Under the pieces are notes generated by a model. That model saw only the letters and a list, made by a program, of their open reading frames with translations. It searched no databases and had not been told where the DNA came from. From contig NZ_UQBH01000002.1 in NCBI RefSeq assembly GCF_900539295.1, positions 1 through 64,000 of the forward strand: a DNA stretch of 64,000 nt. Direction: 5' to 3'. This DNA is from an uncultured Megasphaera sp. (GTDB lineage: Bacteria > Bacillota > Negativicutes > Veillonellales > Megasphaeraceae). The position numbers and the translations under genes were made by a program. This document shows positions 43,713 to 53,047 of the stretch, in pieces; the first letter of the stretch is position 1; every line of letters starts with the position of its first letter.

Positions 43713-44687
43713 GTGAATATGCGGGAAGATATTTTCAATTTTTTACGAAAACACCAGAATGAATTCGTGTCGGGCCAGCAGATTTCTGAACAGCTGGGTG
43801 TTTCGCGGACGGCGGTGTGGAAGCATATACGAGCCTTGAAGCAGAGGGGATATGTCATTGAATCGTATACGAAAAAGGGCTATTGTCTGCGTGAAGCACC
43901 GGATCTCTTGTCGGCGAAGGAGATTGAAAAGAGTCTCTCTACGATGGAATTCGGACGAAACCTCGTCTACCGGGAACGGGTCGATTCGACGAATAACCTC
44001 GCCAAGGCCCTGGCCGACGACGGAGCCCCGGAAGGGACGGTGGTCATCGCCGAGGAACAGACCGGCGGCCGCGGCCGCTTGAGCCGTTCGTTTCACTCTC
44101 CTTTTGCTAAAGGGCTGTGGTTTTCCATCATCCTGAGGCCGGCCATTCCACCCATGGAAGTCTCTAAAATGACCTTGCTGGCAGCCGTTGCCCTGGCCCG
44201 GTCCCTGCGTTTTCACGGCCTTTCTGACTGCGGCATCAAGTGGCCCAATGATATTTTAATCCATGGCCGCAAGATGGTCGGCATCTTGACGGAATTGAAC
44301 GGGTCGGCTGAAAAGGTCAACTACATTATCATGGGAATCGGCGTCAATACCGGTATTACGGCCGGTGATCTGCCTGAAGAATTAAAGGATATCGTTACCA
44401 GTTTTGCCAGGGAAGGCGTCAGCGTCCGGCGGCAGGACCTTTTAAAGACCATTCTGATGGAATTGGAACGGCTCTATCATACGGTCTGTCGGGAAGGCTT
44501 TGCTCCGATTTTGGCAGAGTGGCGCACCCTTTCCTGCATGCTCGGCCAAAAGGTCGCCGTAAGTTCCGTCGGCCGCACCTTTACCGGGACGGCCTCGGAC
44601 ATCGATGACGACGGCAACCTCATCGTCGAAACTGAGACGGGGATGGAAAAAGTGATGGCCGGCGATGTCCATGTCCGTTCCGTCTAA
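43713..44687 (+). CDS. birA: Biotin--[acetyl-CoA-carboxylase] ligase / biotin operon repressor
   Basis: 324 residues with both parts of bifunctional BirA. The winged helix-turn-helix is QISEQLGVSRTAVWKHIRAL (~22-41). The ligase core has the biotinyl-AMP loop EEQTGGRGRLSRSFHSP and GIKWPNDILIHGRKMVGIL. The C-terminal SH3-like domain is GRTFTGTASDIDDDGNLIV. It biotinylates carrier proteins and, with the HTH, likely represses biotin genes. The GTG at 43713 is six bases after AGGAGG; the ATG two codons on is an alternative. No biotin gene is adjacent. Confidence 0.94.
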   Translation: MNMREDIFNFLRKHQNEFVSGQQISEQLGVSRTAVWKHIRALKQRGYVIESYTKKGYCLREAPDLLSAKEIEKSLSTMEFGRNLVYRERVDSTNNLAKALADDGAPEGTVVIAEEQTGGRGRLSRSFHSPFAKGLWFSIILRPAIPPMEVSKMTLLAAVALARSLRFHGLSDCGIKWPNDILIHGRKMVGILTELNGSAEKVNYIIMGIGVNTGITAGDLPEELKDIVTSFAREGVSVRRQDLLKTILMELERLYHTVCREGFAPILAEWRTLSCMLGQKVAVSSVGRTFTGTASDIDDDGNLIVETETGMEKVMAGDVHVRSV

Positions 44688-44772
44688 TTGTGGGGAAAGA
44701 CTATTCAAGACGGGCAAACTCTGTTATTATAATAGGCGTATTATCAACTTAGATTAAGCAGGAGATAAAGTT

Positions 44773-45537
44773 ATGCTATTAGTCATTGATGTAGGGAATA
44801 CGAATATCGTCCTCGGGATTTTTAAAGGTCAGGAACTCGTGGACCATTGGCGCGTATCGACGGATCGGCTTCGCACGACCGATGAATACGGCGTCCTTAT
44901 TCGCCATCTCTTTTATTTGAACGGCGTCAATTCAGAAGAAATCGATGCCATCATCATTTCCTCTGTCGTACCGCCGGTCATGCCGACCTTGGAACGGATG
45001 TGCCAGCGCTACTTCGGCTTGACGCCGCTGGTCATCGGCCCGGGCGTTAAAACCGGCATGGATATCAAATATGACAATCCTCGTGAAGTCGGTGCCGACC
45101 GCATCGTCAATGCCGTCGCCGCTTATGAAAAATTCGGCGGCCCGGTCATCATCATCGACTTTGGGACGGCGACGACTTTTTGTGCCGTCGATAAGAAGGG
45201 AACCTACCTCGGCGGGGCCATCTGTCCGGGTATCGGCATTTCTACGGATGCCCTCGTACAGCGGACAGCCAAACTGCCGCGCATTGAAGTCGTTCAGGCT
45301 GAGAAGGTCATTTGCCGCAACACCGTTGAAAGCATGCAGGCCGGCGTCTTCTACGGCTTTGTCGGTCAGGTCGACGGCATTGTTACCAGAATGCGGAAAG
45401 AACTGGGCTGCAAGGCTAAAGTCGTCGCCACCGGCGGTCTTGCCGTCATCGTGGCTCCGGCGACGGATGCCATCGACGTCGTCGAACCGATGCTGACCTT
45501 GGAAGGGCTGAAAATCATTTATGACCGAAACAATTAA
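44773..45537 (+). CDS. coaX: Type III pantothenate kinase
   Basis: 254 residues, ASKHA fold. Phosphate loop [16 protein letters not shown], pantothenate-site [15 protein letters not shown] and the catalytic-Asp segment [15 protein letters not shown], with [11 protein letters not shown] and ATGGLAVIV. It catalyses the first step of coenzyme A synthesis. TATAAT at 44728-44733 is a possible -10 with a poor -35. Its last 17 bases overlap dusB. Confidence 0.96.
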   Translation: MLLVIDVGNTNIVLGIFKGQELVDHWRVSTDRLRTTDEYGVLIRHLFYLNGVNSEEIDAIIISSVVPPVMPTLERMCQRYFGLTPLVIGPGVKTGMDIKYDNPREVGADRIVNAVAAYEKFGGPVIIIDFGTATTFCAVDKKGTYLGGAICPGIGISTDALVQRTAKLPRIEVVQAEKVICRNTVESMQAGVFYGFVGQVDGIVTRMRKELGCKAKVVATGGLAVIVAPATDAIDVVEPMLTLEGLKIIYDRNN

Positions 45538-46507
45538 ACCCTTTGCTATCGGCAAGGTGGTTCTCGATGCTCCGATTATTCTGGCCCCCATGGCCGGAGT
45601 CTGTGATGCGCCGTACCGGGTCATTGCTCACCGCTATGGCGCAGCTTTAGTCTGCGCTGAAATGGTAAGCTCTCAAGGCATTCGCTACAGTAATCAGCAT
45701 ACGGCGGAATTGCTCCACATTGAAGAAGGAGAACACCCGCTGTCGATGCAGATTTTCGGATCCGACCCGGAGGTCATGGCTCAGGCTGCGGCCGTCGTCG
45801 AAGAGGCCGGTGCCGATATCGTCGATATCAACATGGGCTGCCCCGTGAAGAAGGTCGTCAAAAACGGCGACGGATCGGCTTTGATGAAAGACTTGCCTCT
45901 GGCAGAAAAAATCATCAAGGCCGTCGTACAGGCCGTGTCCATACCCGTTACCGTCAAGATGCGTACCGGCTGGGATGATGCGTCCTTTGCGGCGCCGGAA
46001 CTGGCGAAACGAGCTGAAGCTGCCGGAGCCGCTGCCGTAGCCGTCCACGGCCGGACGCGGGATCAATTTTACAGCGGCAAGGCCGACTGGCAGAAAATCA
46101 AGGCCGTCGTCGATGTCGTATCGATTCCGGTCATTGGCAACGGCGACGTCGTTGACGGACCATCGGCAGCCGCCATGATGAAGGAAACGGGCTGTCAGGC
46201 CGTCATGGTCGGCCGCGGCGCCCAAGGCAATCCCTGGATCTTCCCCCAGATCCGCCATTACCTCGAAACGGGAGAAGTCCTGCCGCCGCCGACGGCTAAA
46301 GAGAAATATGTCCAAATGCTGGAGCATTTCGAGTCGCTCCTGGCCTATAAGGGCGAATATATCGGCATTCGGGAAATGCGTACCCATGCGGCATGGTATA
46401 CCCACGGGCTCCATGGGGCGGCAGCCCTTCGGGAGCGGATTAACCGGACCCGGTCGGCCGAAGAATTTCGCCTCGTCGTCGAAGATATGATGGACAAGCT
46501 GCGCTGA
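45521..46507 (+). CDS. dusB: tRNA-dihydrouridine synthase, DusB type
   Basis: A 328-residue FMN TIM-barrel enzyme. [14 protein letters not shown], the signature [19 protein letters not shown] with the catalytic Cys, [23 protein letters not shown] and [11 protein letters not shown] are all present. It reduces specific uridines in tRNA. It overlaps coaX by 17 bases; the coaX - dusB - greA - lysS order matches other Firmicutes. Confidence 0.95.
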   Translation: MTETIKPFAIGKVVLDAPIILAPMAGVCDAPYRVIAHRYGAALVCAEMVSSQGIRYSNQHTAELLHIEEGEHPLSMQIFGSDPEVMAQAAAVVEEAGADIVDINMGCPVKKVVKNGDGSALMKDLPLAEKIIKAVVQAVSIPVTVKMRTGWDDASFAAPELAKRAEAAGAAAVAVHGRTRDQFYSGKADWQKIKAVVDVVSIPVIGNGDVVDGPSAAAMMKETGCQAVMVGRGAQGNPWIFPQIRHYLETGEVLPPPTAKEKYVQMLEHFESLLAYKGEYIGIREMRTHAAWYTHGLHGAAALRERINRTRSAEEFRLVVEDMMDKLR

Positions 46508-46526
46508 CAGCGAAAAGGCGGTTTTG

Positions 46527-46555
46527 TTGACATAAAAGACAGATGTGAATATAAT
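46527..46555 (+). promoter_or_regulatory. Consensus promoter of greA-lysS
   Basis: TTGACA (46527-46532), exactly 17 bases, TATAAT (46550-46555): a perfect sigma-70/sigma-A consensus about 70 bases before greA. The most consensus-like promoter seen in the window. Confidence 0.9.
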
Positions 46556-46623
46556 TAAAGATACGGTATAAATTAAGCTATAACAGTGACACGCGATTAT
46601 ATCGCAGGAGGAACAGGAATATT

Positions 46624-47112
46624 ATGACCAATGAAACGCTGATTACCCAAGAAGGGTTGCAGAAATTAAAAGATGAATTAAACGAACTGAAATCGGTTCG
46701 CCGTATTAATGTCTCCCAACGTATTAAAGAAGCCATCGCCCTCGGTGACTTGAGTGAAAACTCGGAATACGATGATGCTAAAAATGAACAGGCTTTCATT
46801 GAAGGCCGTATTGCCGAATTGGAAGGAAAAATCCGGACGGCAAAGATCATCAAGGAAACGGAAGACGGCGCTGCTAAGGTACGCATCGGCTCCCACGTCA
46901 TTTTGGAAGACGTCGAAACAGGCGACCGCTTCGACTATACCGTCGTCGGTACGGCTGAAGCCGATCCCTTCAACAATCGGATTTCTAACGAATCCCCTGT
47001 AGGAAAAGCGATTCTCGGTCAGAACATCAATCCTTCCAATCCGGCAGTCGTTACCGTAAAAGCTCCGGCTGGTGAACTCCAGTACCGGATCTTGCCGCCT
47101 GATGCAAAATAA
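46624..47112 (+). CDS. greA: Transcription elongation factor GreA
   Basis: 162 residues, normal length. The N-terminal coiled coil (TQEGLQKLKDELNELK, SENSEYDDAKNEQAFIEGRI), with acidic residues at its tip, and the C-terminal FKBP-like domain (ISNESPVGKAILGQN) are complete. It stimulates RNA cleavage by backtracked RNA polymerase. AGGAGG lies 12 bases before the ATG. It shares a consensus promoter with lysS, which starts 18 bases downstream. Confidence 0.96.
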   Translation: MTNETLITQEGLQKLKDELNELKSVRRINVSQRIKEAIALGDLSENSEYDDAKNEQAFIEGRIAELEGKIRTAKIIKETEDGAAKVRIGSHVILEDVETGDRFDYTVVGTAEADPFNNRISNESPVGKAILGQNINPSNPAVVTVKAPAGELQYRILPPDAK

Positions 47113-47130
47113 ACTGTAGGAGGAATATTC

Positions 47131-48642
47131 ATGTCGGATACGAAAGAAAAAGAAATGCCCATGATGGAAGAAGAAAAGTTAAATGACCAGATGCAGGTTC
47201 GCCGCGAAAAGATGCAGGAATTCATCGATGCCGGCGTCTATCCCTTCGGTCAGAAATATAATTGGGATCACCATGCCCAGGACGTGAAGGACCAGGCAGA
47301 AGAGTTAGAAAAAAATGAAACCGTCGTCAGTGTCGCCGGCCGCTTGATGGCCATTCGCCGCCACGGCAAGACGGCTTTCTGCGTCCTTCGAGATTTGAGC
47401 GGTGAAATCCAGCTCTACTTCCGTAAAGACGTCCTTGGAGAAGAATCGTACAACTTGTTTAAACTCCTCGACCTCGGCGATATCGTCGGCGTCGGCGGAA
47501 CGGTATTCGTTACCCATACCGGCGAAACGACGATCCGCGTCGAATCGTGGCAGCTCCTCTCCAAGTCGCTCCGTCCGCTGCCGGAAAAATTCCACGGCCT
47601 TACGGATAAGGAAACGCGCTATCGCCAGCGCTACCTCGACCTCATCGTCAATCCAGAAGTTACGGATACCTTCGTCAAGCGTTCGAAGATCATCAAGGGC
47701 ATCCGCAAATACCTCGATGACCGCAACTTCCTGGAAGTTGAAACGCCTATGCTCCATACCATTGCCGGCGGTGCAGCTGCCCGTCCGTTCAAAACTCATC
47801 ACAATGCCCTCGATATGGATATCTTCCTGCGCATTGCACCGGAACTCCACCTCAAACGCCTTCTCGTCGGCGGCTTGGAACGGGTTTTTGAAATGAACCG
47901 CTGCTTCCGTAATGAAGGTATCGATACCCGCCATAATCCGGAATTTACGACGGTCGAATTGTACCAGGCTTACGGCGATTTGGAAGATGTCATCAACATT
48001 ACGGAAGATATGGTCTCTAAATTGGCCGACATGCTCTACGGCACGATGAAATTGACCTATATCGATAAAGAAATCGACTTGACGCCGCCTTGGGACCGCA
48101 TGACCATGATCGAAGCCGTCAAGAAGTTCAGCGGTGCTGATTTTGAAAACGTCACCGATGTCGAAACGGCCCGCAAACTCGCCGATGAACACCACGTCGA
48201 ATACGGCCAGTATGACGGTGTCGGCAAGATTATCAATGCTTTCTTTGAAGCCTTCGTCGAAGAAAACCTCATCCAGCCGACGATCATTACCGGCCATCCC
48301 CTGGAAATTTCGCCGCTTACCAAGCAGGATCAGGAAAATCCTCTTCTGACTTACCGCTTTGAAGCCTTTATCTATGGCCGCGAATTAGCCAACGGCTTCT
48401 CGGAATTGAACGACCCCATCGACCAGCGCAATCGCTTTATCGAACAGATGAAGGAACGCGAACACGGTGATGACGAAGCCCATCAGATGGATGAAGACTA
48501 CTGCCGCGCTCTGGAATATGGCCTGCCTCCGACAGGGGGCCTCGGCATCGGCATCGACCGCTTGGTCATGTTCCTGACCAACAGCCCGTCTATCCGCGAC
48601 GTACTCCTCTTCCCGTTGAGCCGTCCGGAACAGCATAAATAA
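47131..48642 (+). CDS. lysS: Lysyl-tRNA synthetase, class II
   Basis: 503 residues. The N-terminal OB fold binds the anticodon (VVSVAGRLMAIRRHGKTAFC, VGVGGTVFVTHTGE). The class II core has motif 1 in FLEVETPML, motif 2 in FRNEGIDTRHNPEFTTVE and motif 3 in GIGIDRLVMFLT. It charges tRNA-Lys, one gene for which lies at 11947-12022. End of the housekeeping cluster, with a strong terminator. Confidence 0.97.
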   Translation: MSDTKEKEMPMMEEEKLNDQMQVRREKMQEFIDAGVYPFGQKYNWDHHAQDVKDQAEELEKNETVVSVAGRLMAIRRHGKTAFCVLRDLSGEIQLYFRKDVLGEESYNLFKLLDLGDIVGVGGTVFVTHTGETTIRVESWQLLSKSLRPLPEKFHGLTDKETRYRQRYLDLIVNPEVTDTFVKRSKIIKGIRKYLDDRNFLEVETPMLHTIAGGAAARPFKTHHNALDMDIFLRIAPELHLKRLLVGGLERVFEMNRCFRNEGIDTRHNPEFTTVELYQAYGDLEDVINITEDMVSKLADMLYGTMKLTYIDKEIDLTPPWDRMTMIEAVKKFSGADFENVTDVETARKLADEHHVEYGQYDGVGKIINAFFEAFVEENLIQPTIITGHPLEISPLTKQDQENPLLTYRFEAFIYGRELANGFSELNDPIDQRNRFIEQMKEREHGDDEAHQMDEDYCRALEYGLPPTGGLGIGIDRLVMFLTNSPSIRDVLLFPLSRPEQHK

Positions 48643-48674
48643 TTTTTGAACCCTTTGCCAATGTCAATGGCAAG

Positions 48675-48704
48675 AAAAGGGCTGTCGTATGACAGCCCTT
48701 TTTT
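48675..48704 (+). terminator. Terminator after lysS
   Basis: AAAAGGGCTGTC / GACAGCCCTTTT with a GTAT loop and a T-run. A small hairpin TGCCAATGTCAATGGCA precedes it. Confidence 0.92.
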
Positions 48705-48730
48705 ATCACAGACTATAAAGGAGGAACGCT

Positions 48731-50110
48731 ATGAAACGTACAGCACTAGCTGCATTGGTCTTCTCTGCTTGCCTGGCTTGGAGCTCGGCAGCAGGCGCTG
48801 TGCCCACTGAAAATGGGGGGAATTCCCTAAAAGACGAACCGGTTTCCCTGGCGGCTGCTGTGGGAGAAGAACTGCTTCTCGACAGTGCCGACGATACCGA
48901 TAAAACGGTTTCGCCTGAAAAGCCGTCGAAGGCCGCTGAAGCGAAAAAAACGGCTAAAGCCGATGCTCCCAAAAAAAAGGCAGCATTCGATAAGTCCGCT
49001 CCGTCTGCTGTGGCCAATGGAAACGATAAATCCGATACGGCCGATAATCCTAAAAAAGACGACGCTAAAGACGGTAAGAAAACGGGCTATCACAACGCTG
49101 CCCCGGCCAGTGTCCACGCCCTTACCGAAGATGACCAGCGCATCTTCGATACGTTGGATACGTTAAAGATTGCCCCCTTAGAAGCCAGTGACTTTTACAT
49201 TGGCAGTATCCGCAGCGGCGACAGCCCGATGAAAGTGAAGCGGATTTTCGGCAATCCCAGTAAGTACTCGAGCAGCATGCACTACACGTCGATGCAGTAT
49301 GCCGGCAAGGACCTCAAACTGCGGTTTGTCGTTCGCAACAAGCTGGCCGACAGCCTGCGCTCCAGCGGCGACACGCGAAAGAGCGTCCGGCCCGGTGTCG
49401 AATCCATCTTTTTATCGACGGGGACCAATATCCTCATCGGCCGCGATATGCGCCTGAAGTATCCTATTGAAGTGCTGCTGCGCCAATTCGGCATTCCCAA
49501 TTCAGTCCTGCGCGATACCGATGCCAACGTCTACTACGTCACCTATGAAAGCCCGAAAAAAGATGCCATGTACGTCTTTGCTATCGGCAACCGACGGGTG
49601 GAAAGGGTAGCCCTCATGCCTGTCCGGCCGCCGTATGTTTCCAGTGAACCGACAAAGGATCCGGCTAAATTGACGGAGAAGGACTTTACCCTCATGGGTT
49701 TTGGCCTCAATCAGCCCTTTGAAGCCAACAAGTACAATATGTGGAACAAGTTGGTAAAGCGCAACAACAGCAATTTCTGGCTCTACGGCGACTATGGCGT
49801 TGAAGTTGACCGGCGCAATATGGTTCAGAAAGTATTCCTCCTGACTAATAACGGCTATACCGGCCGCGGCGCGACGCTGGGCTATCACGTGTCGACGATT
49901 CTGGCCTTATACGGCCGTCCGGACCGCGTCGAATGGGGCCCGGATAAAGAAAAATCCGTCGATGCCTATTATTATGACAGCCCTTATCAGAAAGGCGTGT
50001 CCCTGGTCATCGTCATGCGTCACAATGAACCTTACGTCGACGATGTCATCCTGACTTCGACGCCGATTAAGAACATTCAGGATCCTATGGAGCGGTACGG
50101 CTTGAAGTAG
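48731..50110 (+). CDS. Secreted protein with repeated SmpA/BamE-like segments, unknown function
   Basis: 459 residues. A signal peptide (ALAALVFSACLAWSSAAGA) precedes a Lys/Ala/Asp-rich linker (~30-130), then a folded part. Three weakly similar segments each pair an alpha hairpin with beta strands: GSIRSGDSPMKVKRIFGNPS, LKYPIEVLLRQFGIPNSV and GYHVSTILALYGRPDRVEW. The recurring x-VxxxFGxP pattern recalls SmpA/OmlA (BamE) domains of outer-membrane assembly lipoproteins. No lipobox. AAAGGAGG ribosome site. I do not recognise a named family; an envelope role in this diderm cell is an inference. Confidence 0.7.
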   Translation: MKRTALAALVFSACLAWSSAAGAVPTENGGNSLKDEPVSLAAAVGEELLLDSADDTDKTVSPEKPSKAAEAKKTAKADAPKKKAAFDKSAPSAVANGNDKSDTADNPKKDDAKDGKKTGYHNAAPASVHALTEDDQRIFDTLDTLKIAPLEASDFYIGSIRSGDSPMKVKRIFGNPSKYSSSMHYTSMQYAGKDLKLRFVVRNKLADSLRSSGDTRKSVRPGVESIFLSTGTNILIGRDMRLKYPIEVLLRQFGIPNSVLRDTDANVYYVTYESPKKDAMYVFAIGNRRVERVALMPVRPPYVSSEPTKDPAKLTEKDFTLMGFGLNQPFEANKYNMWNKLVKRNNSNFWLYGDYGVEVDRRNMVQKVFLLTNNGYTGRGATLGYHVSTILALYGRPDRVEWGPDKEKSVDAYYYDSPYQKGVSLVIVMRHNEPYVDDVILTSTPIKNIQDPMERYGLK

Positions 50111-50157
50111 ATATGCGTACCGTTTTGGCATATGTGTAAAGAAAATACTAAAAATGC

Positions 50158-50187
50158 TTTACTTATATGACGAAAGTTGGGTATAAT
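50158..50187 (+). promoter_or_regulatory. Promoter of the BrxF-like gene
   Basis: TTTACT (50158-50163), 18 bases, TATAAT (50182-50187), about 45 bases before the start codon. It lets the ATPase gene be expressed independently of the secreted protein. Confidence 0.6.
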
Positions 50188-50231
50188 AAAATAAATAAAT
50201 TAAATATCTTAAGAAAACGAAGGTGATTTTC

Positions 50232-50699
50232 ATGGTTACAGATGCAGATGTTTTAAAACGATGGAAGTACATTGCCCAGGACGAGGAAAAACTATTGATT
50301 ATCATTGGCAGTCCCGGTTCGGGTAAGAGCCAGCTCATTCGTGAACTGACGTATCAAGACGGTTGGAAAATTTGTGAAGCCCGTGAACTCTTTGATGACG
50401 AATTTTTGGAAATTCCCCGTGCTGACCGTCCGGACAAAGCCATTACCCTTGTTTCTGCAGCGATTCATCGTCTCAATGCCCGTGTTGTTATGATTGATAA
50501 CGTTGAATTCATGTTTGCGCCCATCTTGAATCTCGATCCTGTTGCAATGCTGAAGAAGTTGAGCCGCGAATGCCCCATCATCGTAAGCTGGCGCGGCAGT
50601 CTGGAAGGGAATACCTTGTATTTTGAACACAATGGTGACCCGAAGTATGCCAAGTTTGTCATCGACAATCCGAATCATGTCATTTCTCTTGATGAGTAA
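50232..50699 (+). CDS. brxF: P-loop ATPase resembling BREX-3 BrxF, orphan
   Basis: A 155-residue single-domain ATPase. Walker A is IIGSPGSGKSQLIREL (G26-S33) and the Walker B-like strand is RVVMIDNVEFMF. The stretch after it (ILNLDPVAMLKKLSRECPII, then VSWRGSLEGNTLYFEH and DPKYAKF) closely follows the BrxF pattern of BREX-3 phage-defence systems as I remember it. No brxC, pglX, pglZ or BREX helicase is nearby; neighbours are a secreted protein and uppP. ATG at 50232 follows AAGGTGA; a GTG nine bases upstream overlaps the site. The family call is from memory and not from a search. Confidence 0.7.
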   Translation: MVTDADVLKRWKYIAQDEEKLLIIIGSPGSGKSQLIRELTYQDGWKICEARELFDDEFLEIPRADRPDKAITLVSAAIHRLNARVVMIDNVEFMFAPILNLDPVAMLKKLSRECPIIVSWRGSLEGNTLYFEHNGDPKYAKFVIDNPNHVISLDE

Positions 50700-50767
50700 G
50701 CTTACCCTGTAATTTAAAAAATAGTTACCTTTTCGCAATCGTTTTTTCATAAATCCCGTTTAAAATG

Positions 50768-50815
50768 AAGGCTGTCCACAAAGGCCGTTTGCCCTGTGGA
50801 GAGCCTTTTTTTTTG
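50768..50815 (+). terminator. Terminator after the BrxF-like gene
   Basis: AAGGCT-GTCCAC / GTGGA-GAGCCTT stem with a long loop and a run of nine T. Confidence 0.75.
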
Positions 50816-50825
50816 TCGGCCAGTG

Positions 50826-50834
50826 TGGTATACT
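50826..50834 (+). promoter_or_regulatory. Extended -10 promoter of uppP
   Basis: TGGTATACT fits TGnTATAAT with one mismatch and lies 55 bases before the start; no good -35 is seen. Confidence 0.45.
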
Positions 50835-50889
50835 TTTTAGTATTGCAAGGCTCTGTATATGGAGATTTGAGCGAAAAGGAGATAAAAAC

Positions 50890-51720
50890 ATGAGTGATTC
50901 TATTATTGCCATCATCTTGGGGATTGTCGAAGGCTTCACGGAATACTTGCCGGTATCTTCGACGGGCCATATGATCCTTGTCGGTGACATGTTGGGATTT
51001 ACCGGTCCTCGGGCCAGCGTATTTGAAATTTTCATCCAGTTAGGTGCCATCCTGTCTGTCGTCATTATTTACAAAGAAAAGTTTACGCGGATGCTCCATC
51101 AGTACCGCTGCTGGAACCTCCTGCAGCCGAAGAACTGGTTCCGCAACGATACGGGGCTTACCCTGGCCCATATCGCAGCCGGCATCGTACCGGTCATGGG
51201 CATCGGCTATTTTGCTCATCACGCTATTAAGACCTATCTCTTTTCGCCGGGGACGGTTATCATCGGCCTCATCATCGGCGGGGTGTTTATGTTATTGGCT
51301 GAAAAGCACGGTACGAAGACGGTCTGCCATGATGTCGAAAAGATGACCATTGCCCAGTCCTTTTTAACGGGGATCTTTCAGATCCTGGCCTTATGGCCCG
51401 GCTTTTCCCGGTCCGGTTCGACCATCGCCGGCGGCCTGTTCTTAGGCCTTAGCCGAAAGGCAGCAGCTGACTTTTCCTTCATCATCGCCGTACCGGTCAT
51501 GATCGTTGCCTGCTTCTACGACCTCTTAAAGAGCCTCAGCGACCTCAGCAGCAACGATTTGGTTATGATTGTCATCGGCTTTATTACGGCCTTTATCGTA
51601 GCTTATGTGTCCGTCCTGTGGTTCCTCAAGTTCATGAATAAGTCGACCTTGGCCTCCTTTGCTTACTATCGATTCGTAGTGGCCGCCATTTCCTTTATCT
51701 ATTTCTTTATCCTCTTTTAA
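50890..51720 (+). CDS. uppP: Undecaprenyl-diphosphatase (UppP/BacA)
   Basis: A 276-residue, eight-helix enzyme of normal length. The two catalytic boxes are IVEGFTEYLPVSSTGHMIL and ALWPGFSRSGSTIAGGLFLG. It removes a phosphate from undecaprenyl diphosphate, recycling the lipid carrier for peptidoglycan and LPS, and gives bacitracin tolerance in other bacteria. AAAGGAGA ribosome site. Single-gene unit between two terminators. Confidence 0.96.
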   Translation: MSDSIIAIILGIVEGFTEYLPVSSTGHMILVGDMLGFTGPRASVFEIFIQLGAILSVVIIYKEKFTRMLHQYRCWNLLQPKNWFRNDTGLTLAHIAAGIVPVMGIGYFAHHAIKTYLFSPGTVIIGLIIGGVFMLLAEKHGTKTVCHDVEKMTIAQSFLTGIFQILALWPGFSRSGSTIAGGLFLGLSRKAAADFSFIIAVPVMIVACFYDLLKSLSDLSSNDLVMIVIGFITAFIVAYVSVLWFLKFMNKSTLASFAYYRFVVAAISFIYFFILF

Positions 51721-51726
51721 TAAAAA

Positions 51727-51788
51727 ACTGCCTCTCGTCGGAACTTTATCTTGACCGATAAAGTCTCGTGAGAGGCAGTATTTTTTTG
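51727..51788. terminator. Bidirectional terminator after uppP
   Basis: ACTGCCTCTCG-ACTTTATC / GATAAAGT-CGTGAGAGGCAGT long stem with flanking A and T runs between converging genes. Confidence 0.9.
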
Positions 51789-51802
51789 CTTACATTAGAA
51801 GG

Positions 51803-52264
51803 TTAGGATCCGCTGCTCGAGAGCTGTTCGAATTCGACAATCAATTGGTCCAAGAAAGGTCCGATGGCTTCGTCATCGATGTCGGCGTTAAAGGCTTCCA
51901 TCATGTTCGGGAAGAAGATGTAGAGACCCTGCATGTAAATATAGTAATAATACTGCAGGTCGTCATGACTCATGATGACCGAGGCCAGGGCGTCGTTGAC
52001 GGCAAAGTTCAATTCGTAGAAGTCGAGGATTTCGTTTTTGAAGCGGTTCAAATCGAGCTCGCCCTGCTGGTAATCTTCCATGAGGTGACCGCCCATTTCA
52101 CTGAGGGCGTCGGCGACATCGGCGACATTATCCGGGACGGTGAGTCCTTCGTCTTCCATGATGTGCGTCAGCGTGTGGAGCGACGTGATCAGGGATTCGC
52201 AGAAAAAATTGAAGGTCAGGGCTCCTTCTGAACCCTTTAGATTGGTGAAAACAGTAGATTCCAT
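51803..52264 (-). CDS. Acidic helical protein, unknown function
   Basis: 153 residues, strongly acidic, all-helical by eye, without signal or membrane segments. It has aromatic-rich helices (DDLQYYYYIYMQGLYIFFPN) and a Ser-rich end. A clear AAGGAGG precedes the ATG, and it has its own terminator, so the gene looks real. I do not recognise the family. It diverges from the DUF805 gene with a 118-base gap. Confidence 0.7.
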   Translation of the reverse strand: MESTVFTNLKGSEGALTFNFFCESLITSLHTLTHIMEDEGLTVPDNVADVADALSEMGGHLMEDYQQGELDLNRFKNEILDFYELNFAVNDALASVIMSHDDLQYYYYIYMQGLYIFFPNMMEAFNADIDDEAIGPFLDQLIVEFEQLSSSGS

Positions 52265-52382
52265 GAATGCCTCCTTGAAGGTAATTTTTTTTATTATACC
52301 ATATTTTAGGAGAAATGAATTGAATCATGCCCCTTAATATAGTACGATAATAAGAAGAAATTCCCTATAGGAGGTAGTTTTG

Positions 52383-52940
52383 GTGGCTCAAAAAAATAAA
52401 AAGATCCAATTAAAGAAACGTTCCCGCCAGTCGGCCAGCATTCACCGCGGCCTGGCCATGCCTGTCGGCCCGGGCAGTGAAAACAGCCTGGTCAGCTTTC
52501 GCGATTTTGCCGATCTGAAGGCTAAATATTTTCGCTTTACCGGCCGCATTCAGCGCCGTCCCTTTTTAGTGCGAACCTTGATTTTAATGGTGGCCCAATT
52601 CATGTTTACCCTCATCCTGTACAGCAAGATCGTCGAATCGATCCTCATCGGACACCTCGATTATGCTATTATATTCGGTATTCTATTCATAGCCCTGACA
52701 ATTCCTACCGTTTGGGCTCACCTGTCCTTGGGGGCACGGCGCTTTCATGACCTCAATAAACCGGGAGCTTTGTTTGCCGTTCCCTTTATCTGCTATCTGG
52801 CAAGTTATGCTTTCCCCGTTCTCGGTTTTGACACGGCAGCCTTAGCGGCTCAGTCGATTATGGCTGTGTCCTATCTGGGGCTGGCGACGGTGAAGGGGAC
52901 CGATGGCGATAATGCCTATGGCCCGGAACGGGCGCGATGA
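52383..52940 (+). CDS. DUF805 family membrane protein
   Basis: 185 residues. A basic N-terminal extension (~55 residues) precedes the DUF805 core: YFRFTGRIQRRPFLVRTLIL, four hydrophobic helices, LGARRFHDLNKPGALFAVP and the closing GTDGDNAYGPE. Family members (E. coli YhaH/YhaI type) are inner-membrane proteins of unknown role. GTG at 52383 is eight bases after GGAGG; the TTG immediately before it is a possible alternative. A terminator hairpin follows. Confidence 0.85.
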   Translation: MAQKNKKIQLKKRSRQSASIHRGLAMPVGPGSENSLVSFRDFADLKAKYFRFTGRIQRRPFLVRTLILMVAQFMFTLILYSKIVESILIGHLDYAIIFGILFIALTIPTVWAHLSLGARRFHDLNKPGALFAVPFICYLASYAFPVLGFDTAALAAQSIMAVSYLGLATVKGTDGDNAYGPERAR

Positions 52941-52989
52941 AAAACAGATGACAGGTCGTGTCCTTTAAAAGAAAGAGGCGAAGAGCCCT

Positions 52990-53037
52990 TAAAGGCCCGT
53001 GCATGATTGACGAAGTCAGGATGCACCGGCCTTTTTA
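52990..53037 (+). terminator. Terminator after the DUF805 gene
   Basis: AAAGGCCCGTGCAT / ATGCACCGGCCTTT stem around an ~18-base loop, then TTTTATAT. Confidence 0.8.
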
Positions 53038-53047
53038 TATGCATCTA

